DNA from: Clostridia bacterium UC5.1-1E11 | GTDB lineage: Bacteria; Bacillota; Clostridia; Oscillospirales; Acutalibacteraceae | DNA length: 64,000 nucleotides | Direction of reading: 5' to 3' | NCBI GenBank assembly: GCA_001305115.1 | Contig: BCAA01000009.1 | Location: forward strand, 1 to 64,000 | Shown here: one piece after another, positions 37,296 to 48,237 of the stretch | Layout: every line of letters starts with the position of its first letter | Numbering within the stretch: position 1 is the first letter of the stretch | Translations under genes and position numbers: made by a program | The notes under the pieces: model-generated | Told to the model about the DNA's origin: nothing | Databases searched by the model: none | The model's input: only the letters and a program-made list of their open reading frames with translations

Positions 37296-38101
37296 TCAGT
37301 CTTGCGAATTCTTTGTTTCCTTGGCCTCGTTCCAAAGCTTGTCCAGTTCTTCAATGCCCGCGGATTTCATATCCAATCCGCGCGCGCCTGCCAACTCTTC
37401 CACCTTTTGGAAACGGCGAATGAACTTTTCACATGCTTCACCCAAGGATTGCTCCGCGCTTACATGCAAAAATCGAGCAACATTGACTACAGAAAAAAGC
37501 AGATCGCCCAACTCTTCTGCACAGGCTTCTACCCCTTCAGCGCGAATCGCTTCACGCAACTCAACTGTCTCTTCCTCCACTTTTGCTAAGGCGCCGGAGA
37601 CATCCGGCCAATCGAACCCAACCTTTGCCGCTTTCTGCTGCACCTTTTGACTGCGCATCAAAGCGGGAAGCGCCTTACTGACACTCTGTAGCACCTCAGT
37701 CTGCGTCTTTTGGTCCTTGGTTTTTTCTTGATGGCATCCCAATTGGTCAACACATCCTCTGTGCCGTCCACTGTAACGGAGCCAAACACATGCGGGTGGC
37801 GTTCCACCATCTTCTTGGCTTCCCCATCCACCACATCTGAAAAATCAAACCGTCCCTCTTCCTGCTCAATTTCCGAGTGGAAGAGCACCTGCAACAAAAC
37901 GTCGCCGAGTTCCTCTTGAAGCAAAATCGGGTCCTCTGTGTCGATGGCTTCAATCGCCTCATAGGTCTCTTCAATGAAACAGTTTCGGATACTTTGGTGC
38001 GTCTGTTCACGGTCCCAAGGGCAACCGCCAGGGGCACGCAAAATCTTCATAATCTGCAGCAAGTCATCCATGCTATACTTATCTTTTTTCTTAAATTCCA
38101 A
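37296..38101 (-). CDS. mazG: Nucleoside triphosphate pyrophosphohydrolase MazG, frameshifted
   Basis: Hydrolyses aberrant NTPs to NMP and PPi. Two tandem MazG domains: the first has APGGCPWDREQTHQSIRNCFIEETYEAIEAI and LLQEELGDVLLQVLFHS (ExxE..ExxD metal site); the second is in another frame and has KVEEETVELREAI with EELGDLLFSVVN. One base is missing at a T6 run (plus 37721-37726); correction joins WDAIKKK to TKDQKTQTEV and gives about 268 residues. The TTG start at 38101 has GGAGG 10 nt upstream. Confidence 0.9.
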
Positions 38102-38182
38102 GTATCTTGCACCTCCGCTTCCAAAACCGGGCTTCCTGCCGACCAAATTCCCGCGGCTGGGTAAAAACGGGCAGTTCCTATA

Positions 38183-39931
38183 TTACCTTATCCAACCATG
38201 TTTTTCAAGTATTTTGGCAATTTTTTTGTCCCTTGGGTAACATAAGAATATCGCTTTTTTCAACGCCCGCATCCAAAGCATGCACACGCCATAAACGGCA
38301 ACTGCCACAAAAAGTGCAAAGATCGTTGCAATGCTAACACTCACCACCATTGCGGCAAATTTCTGCACCAGATAAGCCGACAGAACGCAAACGCCCCCTG
38401 CTAGGAACGGCTTTACGAACAAGCCCACCCAGTTTAACTTGACCTTGGTTTCCCGGCACAACAAAACGAGTCCAAATACGGTGAGGAACAGATAACAAAC
38501 CAGCGTTCCAATCCCTGCGCCCATGACGTTGATTTCCGGTATTCCAACCAAAAAATAGTTCAATACCACCTTGATGATAAGTCCCACCGAAAGAAGCTTA
38601 ATTGGCAGATCAACACGTCCCACCGCCTGCAACATACTGTTGATGGGCGTATCTGTAGCAGCAAAAATTGCACCAAGCCCCAAAAGGATCAAAATTTTCC
38701 CGGTGATCTCGTTATAACCCAGCAGTTGCGTGATCGGGCCGGAAAGAACGGAAAGGCCCAAACCGGCCGGAATGGTAATCATTGCGACAACACGCAGGAC
38801 GGTTTCGATGCTATTTTTGATTTTTTGGGGTCGCCTGTTGTCCAAGCCGTCGTGACATTTGGCAAAGCGGATACACCGAACGCCTGAGTAATCGCCGGCA
38901 CCAACATAAACAATGTTGTCGCATTGCCATAACAGCCAAACAGGAATGTTGGAACGCGGTCCGTCTGGATGACAACCTCACTCAATAGGCCACTGTATTC
39001 CTGCAGCAGCACCTCCGGTTGTATGGACATAATATCCCGCAGGCGGCGCTGTACAAAGGTGGTATCCACCAAGCTGGAGAGATTGACCGCTAAAGCGCCC
39101 AATGCCACCGGAATCGCGGTACGCACCAAACGCTGAATGGTCTGCTTCATCGGATAGGGGCGTGGAGATGCAACCAACATCTCCCGTGTAATCCCATCCC
39201 CATTCCGCTTGTGATAAAGCCATAGAAATGCAAATCCAAAAACAGAACCAACTGTAACGCCAAAGATTGCACCCGCAGCAGCATACGGCAGGGTTGCAGC
39301 CTTGGCATATTCGGCCGATTCGACCGGGATTCCGTAAACTGTTCCCGAAGCGGCATATTCGTTTAAGCCATTTTGAATGATGAGATAAGCGCCCGCCAAC
39401 CCCATGATTAGTTTAAACAGCGCCTCCACCACTTCTGAGAAAGCGGTGGGATACATATTGCGCAAACCTTCATAATAACCGCGATAGATGGCCATCATGC
39501 TGCTGAACAGAATCGCAGGGGACAGTAAATAAATCGCAGGCAATGCATTCATATCCCCGCTATCCGTAGCATAGGAGACATACGGCCTTGCGCCAAAGAA
39601 CATCAAGCAAAACGCCAAAAAAGCCCAAAGTCAGAAAAATCGGGATTGACACCTTGTGAATCTGTCGAATGTCCCGAAACCGGCCCCGTGCATAATTTTC
39701 CGATACCAAACGGGCAATCGCAATGGGGAATCCCGCGGTTGCCAGACTAAAAATCGGATTATACAGGTTGTACGCCGTTGAGAAATACCCCATACCAACC
39801 GGCGTAATAATCAGGTTTAAGGGGATTTTGAACAGCGCACCGATCACCTTCACAATTGCGATGGCAATCAGCAGAATCAAAGCACCGTGCAGAAAGCTTT
39901 GTTTGGTGGAGCGTCCCATTCGTTTTTCCAT
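38183..39931 (-). CDS. SpoVB/YabM-like polysaccharide flippase (MOP superfamily), two frameshifts
   Basis: A polytopic lipid-linked oligosaccharide flippase of about 582 residues, 14 predicted helices. The N-terminal frame (LHGALILLIAIAIVKVIGALFKIPLNLIITPVG) is the MATE/MOP start; the middle has YRGYYEGLRNMYPTAFSEVVEAL, typical of SpoVB; the third frame has LRVVAMITIPAGLGLSVL and the C-terminal helices. Frame changes at runs of six A (plus 39617-39622, one extra) and six T (plus 38821-38826, one missing). In Bacillus the homologue at this locus is YabM; SpoVB paralogues act in cortex synthesis. Confidence 0.88.
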
Positions 39932-40067
39932 AGATAAACCCTACCATCCCATCCATCTTTTTTGCGGCTACGCAACCGCTTTCCCAAAGCATCATCCAAT
40001 ATTTTATATATACGGCATCCCTGTGAAGATTAGACCACCAACCCAACCGGACAAGCCCAGGAACACA

Positions 40068-40091
40068 AAAAGAGGGGCGAACCCCTCTTTT
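40068..40091 (-). terminator. Terminator of the zinc-ribbon gene
   Basis: AAAAGAGGGG pairs with CCCCTCTTTT around a 4-nt loop, followed on the minus strand by T residues (TTTTTGTG). Confidence 0.85.
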
Positions 40092-40106
40092 CAAAAATTC
40101 CCATTC

Positions 40107-40469
40107 TTATACGTCGAGCTTGCTGCCGCACATATTGCAATAGCAGGCTTCTGCGGGATTTTCAGCTCCACATTTTTTACAGATAACTCTGGAGCGTAGG
40201 GCAGAAATCTGATCGTTGACTGCATCCAGCTGTTCGTACAGCTCATCAATCGCCGTTATACACTCATTAACCAAATCAGCAGAATCGTTCTCTGTCTTTT
40301 TAGAGTCATATATCACCCTGCCCAGGGCTTCAAAGCGCTTGGAGATCTCATTGTTCAGATCCGCCGCGTTTAACCGCAACTTTGAGATATCCACCATCTG
40401 GCCCGCCTTTTTGCCGACGGCATTGACTGCTTCTTTCGCATTCACGACGACATCTTCCAGAAGTCCCAT
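40107..40469 (-). CDS. Zinc-ribbon protein with helical N-terminus, unknown
   Basis: A protein of 120 residues. Residues 1-90 are predicted to be helical/coiled-coil (GLLEDVVVNAKEAVNAVGKKAG, LNAADLNNEISKRFEALGRVIYDSK); the C-terminus has a zinc ribbon CKKCGAENPAEACYCNMCG. Small proteins of this architecture are common in Clostridia, without a known role. ATG at 40469 has GGAG about 9 nt upstream; a GTG 6 nt earlier is possible. Monocistronic with its own terminator. Confidence 0.7.
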   Translation of the reverse strand: MGLLEDVVVNAKEAVNAVGKKAGQMVDISKLRLNAADLNNEISKRFEALGRVIYDSKKTENDSADLVNECITAIDELYEQLDAVNDQISALRSRVICKKCGAENPAEACYCNMCGSKLDV

Positions 40470-40584
40470 TGTCACACGCTCCCTTTTTTGTTTTTATTTG
40501 CTCAATTATAACACCATTTAAATCCGGAAATCAAGGGGATTGCACGGGATTCTCCATTCCATCCCAAACTATTTTCATCCTGGG

Positions 40585-41554
40585 TTATTCCCCGTAGATA
40601 CCTCCCCCAATGAACTCCCGCAACAAGGAGGTCTCCGGAACCAGCGCCTGCGAGATCGGCGTAAACCGGCGCAAACATTCCGCCAGCTGATTGGCCAGCC
40701 CGCCGTATGAAGCCGACGGCTCCACGCTCTCTAAAAGTGGAAGTGCTTGTGCACGCATGACACACGGTTCATAACAGTGCATTGAATTGATCGTAATATC
40801 CGCCTCTCCCCGGTAGCTTAATATACTTCCGTTCTCCATCCATTACTGTGCTCCACATGTCCAGCGTGCGTCCCGGGGGGTTATTTCGGAACAAATAGTC
40901 GCGCACCAAACGGCGTACCAAACGGACTCCGTTGGGCGACAGCAAGATCTTTCCTTGCGTTTCCAATCCCTGCTTCACACTGATATAAATTTTTAAAACC
41001 CCGTCCTCCGGCAAATGCCTGCTAATGGCTGGATTCAGCGCATGGATTCCCTCCACAACCACAATTTCCCGTTCTCCCAAGCGAATGCGCTTCGTATATG
41101 GGTGAGGAATATGGTGTTCAAAATCAAAAACCGGCATTTCGCATGTGTTGGTTTCCATCAAATTCAACAGGCAGCGCTCCAATAAAGGAACATTTAATGC
41201 TTCGACTGATTCATAATCATGCCGGCCGTTTTCCAAAAGCGGTGCATCGGATTCGCCCTTGTAAAAATTGTCCAGCGAGATCACCTGGGAATCAATCCCA
41301 CACTCCCGCAAAGCATCCAGCAGAATGTGCGCCGTGGTCGTTTTACCGCTGCTGGATGGACCCGCCAACATAATGACCTTGCAAAGCTCTGGAGAGGAGG
41401 CAATCTGCTCTGCTATGTCGCGTATATCGCGATGAAAAGCCGCTTCTGTCCGGGCAATAAAAGCAGGAGCACAGTGTTCTGCTTCATAATTAATGCGTTC
41501 GAGGTCGTTCTCATACAGAGGATAAACCCTGTTTTGCCCGCCGATATTCTTCAT
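40585..41554 (-). CDS. Uridine kinase-like nucleoside kinase, frameshifted
   Basis: P-loop kinase of the uridine/phosphoribulokinase family, about 322 residues, in the subgroup lacking the usual N-terminal ACT/TGS module. Walker A is LAGPSSSGKTTTAHIL; LDNFYKGES and VFDFEHHIPHPYTKRI are family motifs, and VVVEGIHALNP holds the Walker B-like Asp/Glu. A frame change near 40811-40817 (one extra or two missing bases) joins DGERKYI to YRGEADITINSMHCYE. The ATG at 41554 overlaps hemZ by 44 nt with AGGTGAG upstream. Confidence 0.82.
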
Positions 41555-43068
41555 AAATGGTTCTCACCTGTTCTTTTCTTGTAAGCATTTCCCCGTGGCG
41601 GCTGATGTATTCATACGGGTACTTGAAATTAAAAATACGTTTCAGCTGGTCGGAATATGGGTCCCGGACCTTTGTCACGGCCCCCGCTCCACATGCCAAA
41701 ATGGTATGTGTCTCATCCATAATATAAACATTGTAGATGCTCTCTTTTCCCGTCTTCGCCCACCCGGTATTCTCCAGATTTCCAACCATGCGGCTCTGCC
41801 GGTATAAATAGTATGGAGCATACCCATGGTGGAGAAGCTGTGCATCGCCCCAATCCAGCATATCTCCAGTCAGAGCGGCATCCCGGCTGAAGGGTTCACT
41901 GTCGTCCTGAAAAATACGTGCGGAACGCTTGAGCGAAAGAGTATGCACCGTGATGCTCTCAGGATGGAGATCCAACACTTGCCGAAGCGTCCTCTGAAAG
42001 CTTTCCAAGGTATCTTCCGGGAGGCCCACAATCAAATCCATATTGATGTCATCATACCCACATGTACGCGCCAACGAGAACGCCTCTAAAGTCTGTGCAG
42101 AAGTATGACGGCGGCCAATTGTCTCCAAAACATGATCGTTGAGGGTTTGTGGATTGATGCTAATTCTCGTAACCCCGCGTGGGCGCATCGCCTTTAGCTT
42201 ATCCATCGTGATGGTATCCGGCCGTCCGGCTTCCACCGTGAATTCCCGGCAAGTGCTCATATCAAACGCACAGGTGATGGTATCGATCAAACGCGCCAAC
42301 TGTTCAGCCGAAAGCGTTGTCGGCGTCCCTCCGCCGATATATACCGATTCCAGCCGCAATCCCAGTTCTTTTACGACCTCCGCCGTACGTACACTTCAAC
42401 GCATAGCAACTCCAGATACTGCGGAATGAGCTTTGCTGTGCGTTCCACGGTCGAAGATACAAAGGAGCAATACGAACAACGTGTGGGACAAAACGGGATG
42501 GAAACGTATAAGCTGAAAGACTCCGGACGAGAAAGCGATAAAATTTTTGCTCGTTCCCCATGGTGATCCGGCTCAATTCCGTCTTTTCCGCGCTGACCAG
42601 CCAATCCCCCTGAAAGCTGCGCAGCGCTGCTTCCAGACCCATGCGGTCCACCAAATTGCGCAGGAGCTTAATGGGGCGCACCCCCGTTAGGATACCCCAC
42701 TTTGGCGTATAAGCACATACCTGTGTGAGAAGCCCAAAAAGCAGCACCCCCATGCGCCGCTCCAACTCCTTGATGTCCGCTGGAAAAGAAAGCGCGGTGC
42801 GCTGTTCGGCTGCCCGTTCTCTTCCGCCATAAAATAAACGGGCCTGCAACCGGACGCCGCCGGATTCCGTTTGCATTCCCGTGTAAGCGCCCAAAGCGCC
42901 ATAATCCAACATATGCGTCCCTTCTGAATCCGTTCCGCAGGAGATCGTCTCGATTCGGTGATAGGGAAAAAAGATACGGCACAAGTTTTCCATCTCGTAA
43001 TGAAAGGGATGCTCTGCAATAAAAAGCCGCATCACGGGGGCTGTTTGATATAGCGTCTTCTCCGCCAT
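41511..43068 (-). CDS. hemZ: Coproporphyrinogen dehydrogenase HemZ, two frameshifts
   Basis: Oxygen-independent radical-SAM enzyme of the HemN/HemZ family, about 519 residues after correction. The N-terminal domain is HemZ-specific (RLFIAEHPFHYEMENLCRIFFP, GILTGVRPIKL). The radical-SAM cluster is SIPFCPTRCSYCSFVS (CxxxCxxC), the SAM-binding GGGTPTTLS, then EFTVEAGRPDTI and DDINMDLIVGLPEDT. The frame changes at a T5 run (plus 42544-42548) and near 42386-42394, so it appears as three open segments. It lies between the MBL gene and the nucleoside kinase. Confidence 0.88.
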
Positions 43069-43072
43069 CGGT

Positions 43073-43690
43073 TCAGCCCTCTACAAACGGATTATTCTTC
43101 CGTTCAAAGCCCAGTGTCGTCTCCCATTCGTGCCCGGGATAGACGTGATAGTCCCCTTCCAGAGCGCACAAACGCTTTAAAGAAGCCAACAACTGTGGAT
43201 AACTACCTGTTGGAAAATCGGTTCGGCCCGCGCTCATTTTAAACAAGGTATCCCCGCTGAAAATAGCACCTTCCACTACATAGCAGCAACTTCCAATGGT
43301 ATGCCCCGGTGTATGCAGCACATGGATGTGCAGATTCCCCAACGGGATGACATCGCCGTCAGAAACTGTCACATCCGCTTTTAAGGGAGGCAACGGGCGT
43401 CCCGTCAAATCCACAGACAAATTTAGAGCGCTATCCGACAAGAAGAGCTCGTCTTCCGCGTCAATATACAGCTTCGCGCCAGTCTGTTTTTGAATTTCTG
43501 CCACGCCTGCAATATGGTCCCAATGGCCGTGCGTCAGCAAAATAGCTTGGACATCCGCCCCTTCCACCGCCTTCAGCAGGCTCTCATTGACAAATCCAGG
43601 ATCGATCACAGCGGTCGCTCCAGTGGATTCATCGGTCAACATATAACAATTGGTGGGCATGGGCCCTCCGGTAAATCTGGTTACTTTCAT
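43073..43690 (-). CDS. MBL-fold metallo-hydrolase (glyoxalase II-like)
   Basis: A two-metal hydrolase of 205 residues. Metal site ILLTHGHWDHIAGVAEIQ (HxHxDH), a second His in VLHTPGHTIGSCC, Asp in FSGDTLF and the last His in YPGHEWETTLG. Resembles hydroxyacylglutathione hydrolase-type MBL proteins, but the substrate is not certain; the family includes quorum-quenching and general thioesterases. It stops 5 nt before hemZ and is 31 nt after rel. Confidence 0.88.
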   Translation of the reverse strand: MKVTRFTGGPMPTNCYMLTDESTGATAVIDPGFVNESLLKAVEGADVQAILLTHGHWDHIAGVAEIQKQTGAKLYIDAEDELFLSDSALNLSVDLTGRPLPPLKADVTVSDGDVIPLGNLHIHVLHTPGHTIGSCCYVVEGAIFSGDTLFKMSAGRTDFPTGSYPQLLASLKRLCALEGDYHVYPGHEWETTLGFERKNNPFVEG

Positions 43691-43720
43691 TGAACTACTC
43701 CATTTCTATACTCATAACAA

Positions 43721-45895
43721 TTACGCCCGCCGTACAGAGGCAATCCCAGAAATATTCATCAAACGGCTGATAATGGTCTGTAAATGATCTCTTCCATTGA
43801 TCGTGATCGTAACGGAAATGACTGCGCTGCCGTCCTTCGTCTCCCGAGAGTTGAGCGAATGGATGAACAGATGCATATTGAAAAGCTGTTGTGTAACATC
43901 GGCCAGCAATCCAGGCCGGTCCGTTGCCACAATCTCCAAGGTGGATTTAAAGACCTCTTTGACCACGCCTTCCCAGTGCGCCTGAATCCAACGCTCCGGT
44001 TCCGGCGCCTCGCTGATGACCTTGGGTACGTTCGAACAACTCCTTTTGTGGATGGAGACGCCGAACCCGCGGGTGATAAACCCGATGATCTCGTCCCCTG
44101 GCAAGGGATTACAACAACGGGAAAACTTAATCAGGCACCCTTCCATTCCGTCCACGGTCACGCCGCCGACTGGTTTTTTGTTTACTTTTGGCTGCTGTTT
44201 GGGAACCTCTGGCTGTACTGGCGGTTTGTGGGATTTGATGTATTCCTCCTTCAGCTTTGGCATAACCTTCCAAAGCTGAATTCCGCCGTAACCGATGGCC
44301 GCATACACATCCTCTTCCGTCGTACAATTCTGGCGGCGGCCGATATTTTCTAAACAACCTTTGAGCTCTTCATCCGTCAATTCAATTCCATTTCTCCGGA
44401 ACTCGCGCTCCAATTCAGTCCGGCCTTCCACAATGTTCTCTTCCCGGCGTTCTTTCTTGAACCACTGGCGGATTTTATTGCGCGCCTCGCTGGTCTTGAC
44501 TATCTTTAACCAGTCTCTGCTGGGTCCGTGGCTTCCCTCTTTTGCGGTAAGAATCTCAATGATCTCACCATTTTTTACTTTATAATCGATCGGTACAATG
44601 CGTTTGTCCACTTTGGCACCCACCATACGGTTTCCAACTGCACTGTGAATGGCATAAGCAAAATCGATCACAGTGGAACCACTCGGCAAGCTGATTACGT
44701 CGCCCTTGGGGGTAAACACAAACACCTCTTCCGGCGCAAGATCCGATTTAATGGTCCGCACAAGATCGGTGGCATCCCCACTATCCTTTTGGTTTTCCAG
44801 CATCTGCCGAATCCACGCGAGGCGATCGTCCAGCTTGTCCCCTTTGGTGACACCGAGCTTATATTTCCAGTGTGCAGCGATGCCGTATTCTGCAGTATGG
44901 TGCATTTCCCAAGTTCGGATCTGCACCTCGAACGCCACGCCTTCTTTGCTGAGAACCGTCGTGTGGAGGGATTGATAACCATTGGGTTTCGGGGTGGAGA
45001 TATAATCTTTAAAACGGTTTGGAATGGGCCGGAACATGTCATGAATAACGCCCAACACGTTATAACAGTCATTGATGGTATCGACGATCACGCGTACCGC
45101 ATAAATGTCATAGATTTCATCCATGCTTTTCCCTTGAATGAACATCTTTCGATAAATACCATTGATGCTTTTGACACGGCCCTCTAAATATACATTGGGA
45201 ATCTCCGGGGATACACGGTCATAGATGCGCTGCTTGGTCACCTCAATGAATGCCTTTCGCTCGCCGCTGCGCATCGCCAGCCCGCTTTCAATCTCCTGAT
45301 ACGCAATGGGGTCCAGATAGCGCAAGGAAATGTCCTCCAACTCCTCTTTCACCATCCGGATACCAAGGCGGTGCGCGATGGGGGCATACACCTCCATGTT
45401 CTCCAATGCCTTGTCGCGCTGCTTCTGCGGAGCCATGAATTCGATGGTCCGCATATTGTGCAGGCGGTCCGCCAATTTGATGATAATCACGCGGATGTCG
45501 TCCGCCATTGCAATCAACATCTTCCGCAGGTTTTCCGCTTGCTGCTCTTCCCGAGAAGAGTAGGGAATTCGGCCAAGTTTGGTAACACCGTTGGTCAAAT
45601 TTGCAATTTCATCCCCGAACATTTTCCGCACTTGCTCAAGGTCCACCGGCGTATCCTCCACCACATCATGGAGTAAACCTGCCGCCACAGACTCAGAATC
45701 CATGCCCAACTCCACCAGGATGCAGGCCACTGCCACCGGATGGGAAATGTATGGCGCGCCGGACAGACGTTTCTGGTCGCCGTGCATCTGATAAGCCAAC
45801 TGATAAGCCTTATCAATCAGGGCAAAATCGTATTCTCGCTCGCTATCGTGGATCAGTTTTAAAAGATCATTGTAGGTTTTGAGTTTCTCCGCCAT
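43721..45895 (-). CDS. rel: Bifunctional (p)ppGpp synthase/hydrolase Rel
   Basis: Synthesises and degrades (p)ppGpp in the stringent response. With the ATG at 45895 (AAGGAGG 8 nt upstream) it has 724 residues. Order: HD hydrolase (HPVAVACILVELGMDSESVAAGLLHDVVEDT, both His and HD), synthetase (YDIYAVRVIVDTINDCYNVLG, KDYISTPKPNGYQSLHTTVL), TGS (VFVFTPKGDVISLPSGSTVIDFAYAIHS), a zinc-finger/CC region (FSRCCNPLPGDEIIGFITRG) and a C-terminal ACT. Both catalytic halves look intact. It overlaps recJ by 29 nt. Confidence 0.97.
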   Translation of the reverse strand: MAEKLKTYNDLLKLIHDSEREYDFALIDKAYQLAYQMHGDQKRLSGAPYISHPVAVACILVELGMDSESVAAGLLHDVVEDTPVDLEQVRKMFGDEIANLTNGVTKLGRIPYSSREEQQAENLRKMLIAMADDIRVIIIKLADRLHNMRTIEFMAPQKQRDKALENMEVYAPIAHRLGIRMVKEELEDISLRYLDPIAYQEIESGLAMRSGERKAFIEVTKQRIYDRVSPEIPNVYLEGRVKSINGIYRKMFIQGKSMDEIYDIYAVRVIVDTINDCYNVLGVIHDMFRPIPNRFKDYISTPKPNGYQSLHTTVLSKEGVAFEVQIRTWEMHHTAEYGIAAHWKYKLGVTKGDKLDDRLAWIRQMLENQKDSGDATDLVRTIKSDLAPEEVFVFTPKGDVISLPSGSTVIDFAYAIHSAVGNRMVGAKVDKRIVPIDYKVKNGEIIEILTAKEGSHGPSRDWLKIVKTSEARNKIRQWFKKERREENIVEGRTELEREFRRNGIELTDEELKGCLENIGRRQNCTTEEDVYAAIGYGGIQLWKVMPKLKEEYIKSHKPPVQPEVPKQQPKVNKKPVGGVTVDGMEGCLIKFSRCCNPLPGDEIIGFITRGFGVSIHKRSCSNVPKVISEAPEPERWIQAHWEGVVKEVFKSTLEIVATDRPGLLADVTQQLFNMHLFIHSLNSRETKDGSAVISVTITINGRDHLQTIISRLMNISGIASVRRA

Positions 45896-47960
45896 ATGGT
45901 TCCCCCTCCTTCTGTAAAGCCCGCAGATCTGCCAAAATCTTTGAATCAAATAAATTGACCTTTTGCTGCACCGGTTCTAAGGTCAATTTGCACACCCCTG
46001 CGGACCGCTGCTGCAAGGTCAAACCGTGTTCCGACAGGACATCCAACATTGTCAGCAGCTTTCCCATATTTCCGCCGGGCAAAGCACATGTTCGATAGAG
46101 AAGTACCTCTTCTGGACCGTCAAACCCATTTTTTGCACGCAAGAACCGGTATACAGAGGCAAATTCTTCCCGGTTTGGGGTCAGGCTGTCCACTTCGCGT
46201 GCAGTCAGGTTTTCTTTTCTTCTACCCTTCTCATAAATTTGAAGCCCTTGCAGTACCTCTGCGCCGTCCAATCCAGCGGGTTTACAGTCTTTCACGATGA
46301 TGGATAGTGTTTCTTTTCCATTGAAAGGCTTTGCGTCTAAGGTCACAGCCAAATCGAGAAAATCCCCCACCGCATAGGGAAACGCCTCTAAGGACACTCC
46401 GAACCGCATACAACGCAGTGCGTAGTTGTCCTTCACCACCGTCAGGCGAAGATGCTTGCCTCCGCCGACCGGCGTGATGTCCTGAAGGCGGACGCCAAAA
46501 AGCCCAAACAGAGGCGCCGGATTGGCCGTCCCGAATGGTTCCAGCAGGCGAATGCTGCGCGGCACCTCTATCGTAAGCTGTTCCGGATGCAGCACGCAGT
46601 CAATCGTAAGCGTCGGCACAGGCATATGCGGCGCATGAACCGCCGCATAACGATTGATTCTCTCTCGAAACTGCGCAATTGCAGCAGTCCGGATGCTTAA
46701 CCCTGCCGCCATGGGATGGCCGCCGAATTTAACCAGTAGATCCGAACAGGAACAAACAGCCTCAAATAAAGAAAACCCTTCGATGCTCCTGCCCGACCCC
46801 TTGGCCTCCTCCCCGTTAATAGAAATCAAGATGCTTGGCTTTCCAAAACGCTCTGTGATACGGGCTGCAACAATTCCAATAACCCCGGGATGCCACCCTT
46901 CTCCTGCTAATACCAACACGCGATCGAGCAAAGGCCTGGGATCTCGCTCCAAATCTTCCAAGACCCTTTCAAAGATGTCGCTCTCAATTTGCCTTCGGTA
47001 TTCATTACAATCGCAAACATCGGCAGCCAAATTAGCTGCCTCCTCCGGGTCCTCCGCGAGCAACAAGCGAACGGCTCGATCCGGGGAACCAATCCGGCCC
47101 GTTGCATTAATGCGCGGAACCACACCAAATGCCACATTTGTCGCTGTAAGCATTCGGTTATCCAGGCTAGCGTTTTCCAACAAAGAACGCAGGCCTAAAC
47201 GATCGGATCGGGAGAGATGGGGCAACCCGGCGCGTACCAGCGTGCGATTTTCTCCCAATAACGGAACCACATCTCCAATGGTTCCAATCGCCACTAAGTC
47301 CGCATAGTTTTCTAACAGGCTGGTCAGATCATAATCCGGACCTTCCAGCGCCATAATCAACTTAAATGCTACGCCGACTCCGGCAAAATCTTTAAAAGTG
47401 CTTGGGCAATCCAAACGATGCGGATCAACTACTGCACAGGCAGCGGGAAGCACTTCTCTCGACCTGTGGTGATCGGTTACGACCACATCCATTCCCAGCT
47501 GCGACGCATAGGCCACTTCTTCAACGGACGAAATCCCGTTGTCCACTGTAATGATCAACTGCGTCCCCTGTGCATGCAGTTGATCGATGGCCTGCAAATT
47601 CAGTCCATATCCTTCCCGCTCTCGATCTGGAATATAGTATGTCACATCCGCTCCATTGGATTCCAGATAAGAATAAAGCATTGCCGTAGAAGTAACACCG
47701 TCTGCGTCATAATCCCCGTAGACCGTAATTCTCTCAAAATGATTGATCGCATGCCAAATGCGTTCCACTGCGCGGTCCATATCTACCATTTGTAGAGGAT
47801 CGGAGAGAGAAATTGCAGAGCCAAACATCGCATCAATCTGGCCGGTTTCGGTCAGTCCGCGTGTCTGCATCAACGCCCCCATGACAAAGGGTACCTGGTA
47901 CTGCTGGGCAAGACGCTCCGCGATATTCCGGTCACATGGCAATACGTCCCACTTTTTCAT
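45867..47960 (-). CDS. recJ: Single-strand DNA exonuclease RecJ
   Basis: 5'-3' single-strand exonuclease for recombination and mismatch repair. The ATG at 47960 (AGGTGG 8 nt upstream) gives 697 residues. DHH motifs: TVYGDYDADGVTSTAML, VDNGISSVEEV, VTDHHRSREVLPAACAVVDPH; DHHA1 domain with KFGGHPMAAGLSI; then the RecJ OB domain (PEQLTIEVPRSIRLLEPFGTANP) and a Firmicute-style C-terminal extension of ~130 residues (SLTPNREEFASVYRFLRAKN). Coupled to rel. Confidence 0.96.
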   Translation of the reverse strand: MKKWDVLPCDRNIAERLAQQYQVPFVMGALMQTRGLTETGQIDAMFGSAISLSDPLQMVDMDRAVERIWHAINHFERITVYGDYDADGVTSTAMLYSYLESNGADVTYYIPDREREGYGLNLQAIDQLHAQGTQLIITVDNGISSVEEVAYASQLGMDVVVTDHHRSREVLPAACAVVDPHRLDCPSTFKDFAGVGVAFKLIMALEGPDYDLTSLLENYADLVAIGTIGDVVPLLGENRTLVRAGLPHLSRSDRLGLRSLLENASLDNRMLTATNVAFGVVPRINATGRIGSPDRAVRLLLAEDPEEAANLAADVCDCNEYRRQIESDIFERVLEDLERDPRPLLDRVLVLAGEGWHPGVIGIVAARITERFGKPSILISINGEEAKGSGRSIEGFSLFEAVCSCSDLLVKFGGHPMAAGLSIRTAAIAQFRERINRYAAVHAPHMPVPTLTIDCVLHPEQLTIEVPRSIRLLEPFGTANPAPLFGLFGVRLQDITPVGGGKHLRLTVVKDNYALRCMRFGVSLEAFPYAVGDFLDLAVTLDAKPFNGKETLSIIVKDCKPAGLDGAEVLQGLQIYEKGRRKENLTAREVDSLTPNREEFASVYRFLRAKNGFDGPEEVLLYRTCALPGGNMGKLLTMLDVLSEHGLTLQQRSAGVCKLTLEPVQQKVNLFDSKILADLRALQKEGEPYGGETQNLQ

Positions 47961-48181
47961 GTTCCTGTCCACCTCGAAATCCCTAAACCTTTATTACAAA
48001 GCCGCAATCATATACTCTTGGAATAGGTATTTAACGCTTGTATGTCTGCAATGGTAAATTATATTTTCATAGAGTTTAATTGTACCATTTTGAGAATTCT
48101 TATTCAATACCTATGGCCCTCACACAAAACTCTTTTCATCATAAATCCGTTTTTCTCATCCATCTGGATAACAGTACAGCA

Positions 48182-48220
48182 AAAAGGAGCAGCTTGCCAA
48201 ACAACAAGCATGCTCCTTTT
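48182..48220 (-). terminator. Terminator of the cdaAR operon
   Basis: AAAAGGAGCA pairs with TGCTCCTTTT, with an inner GCTTG/CAAGC stem, and is followed by TTTTTGC on the minus strand, 18 nt after the cdaR stop. The surrounding 47961-48237 gap holds nothing else I can support. Confidence 0.88.
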
Positions 48221-48237
48221 CTACCGTCTATTTCATG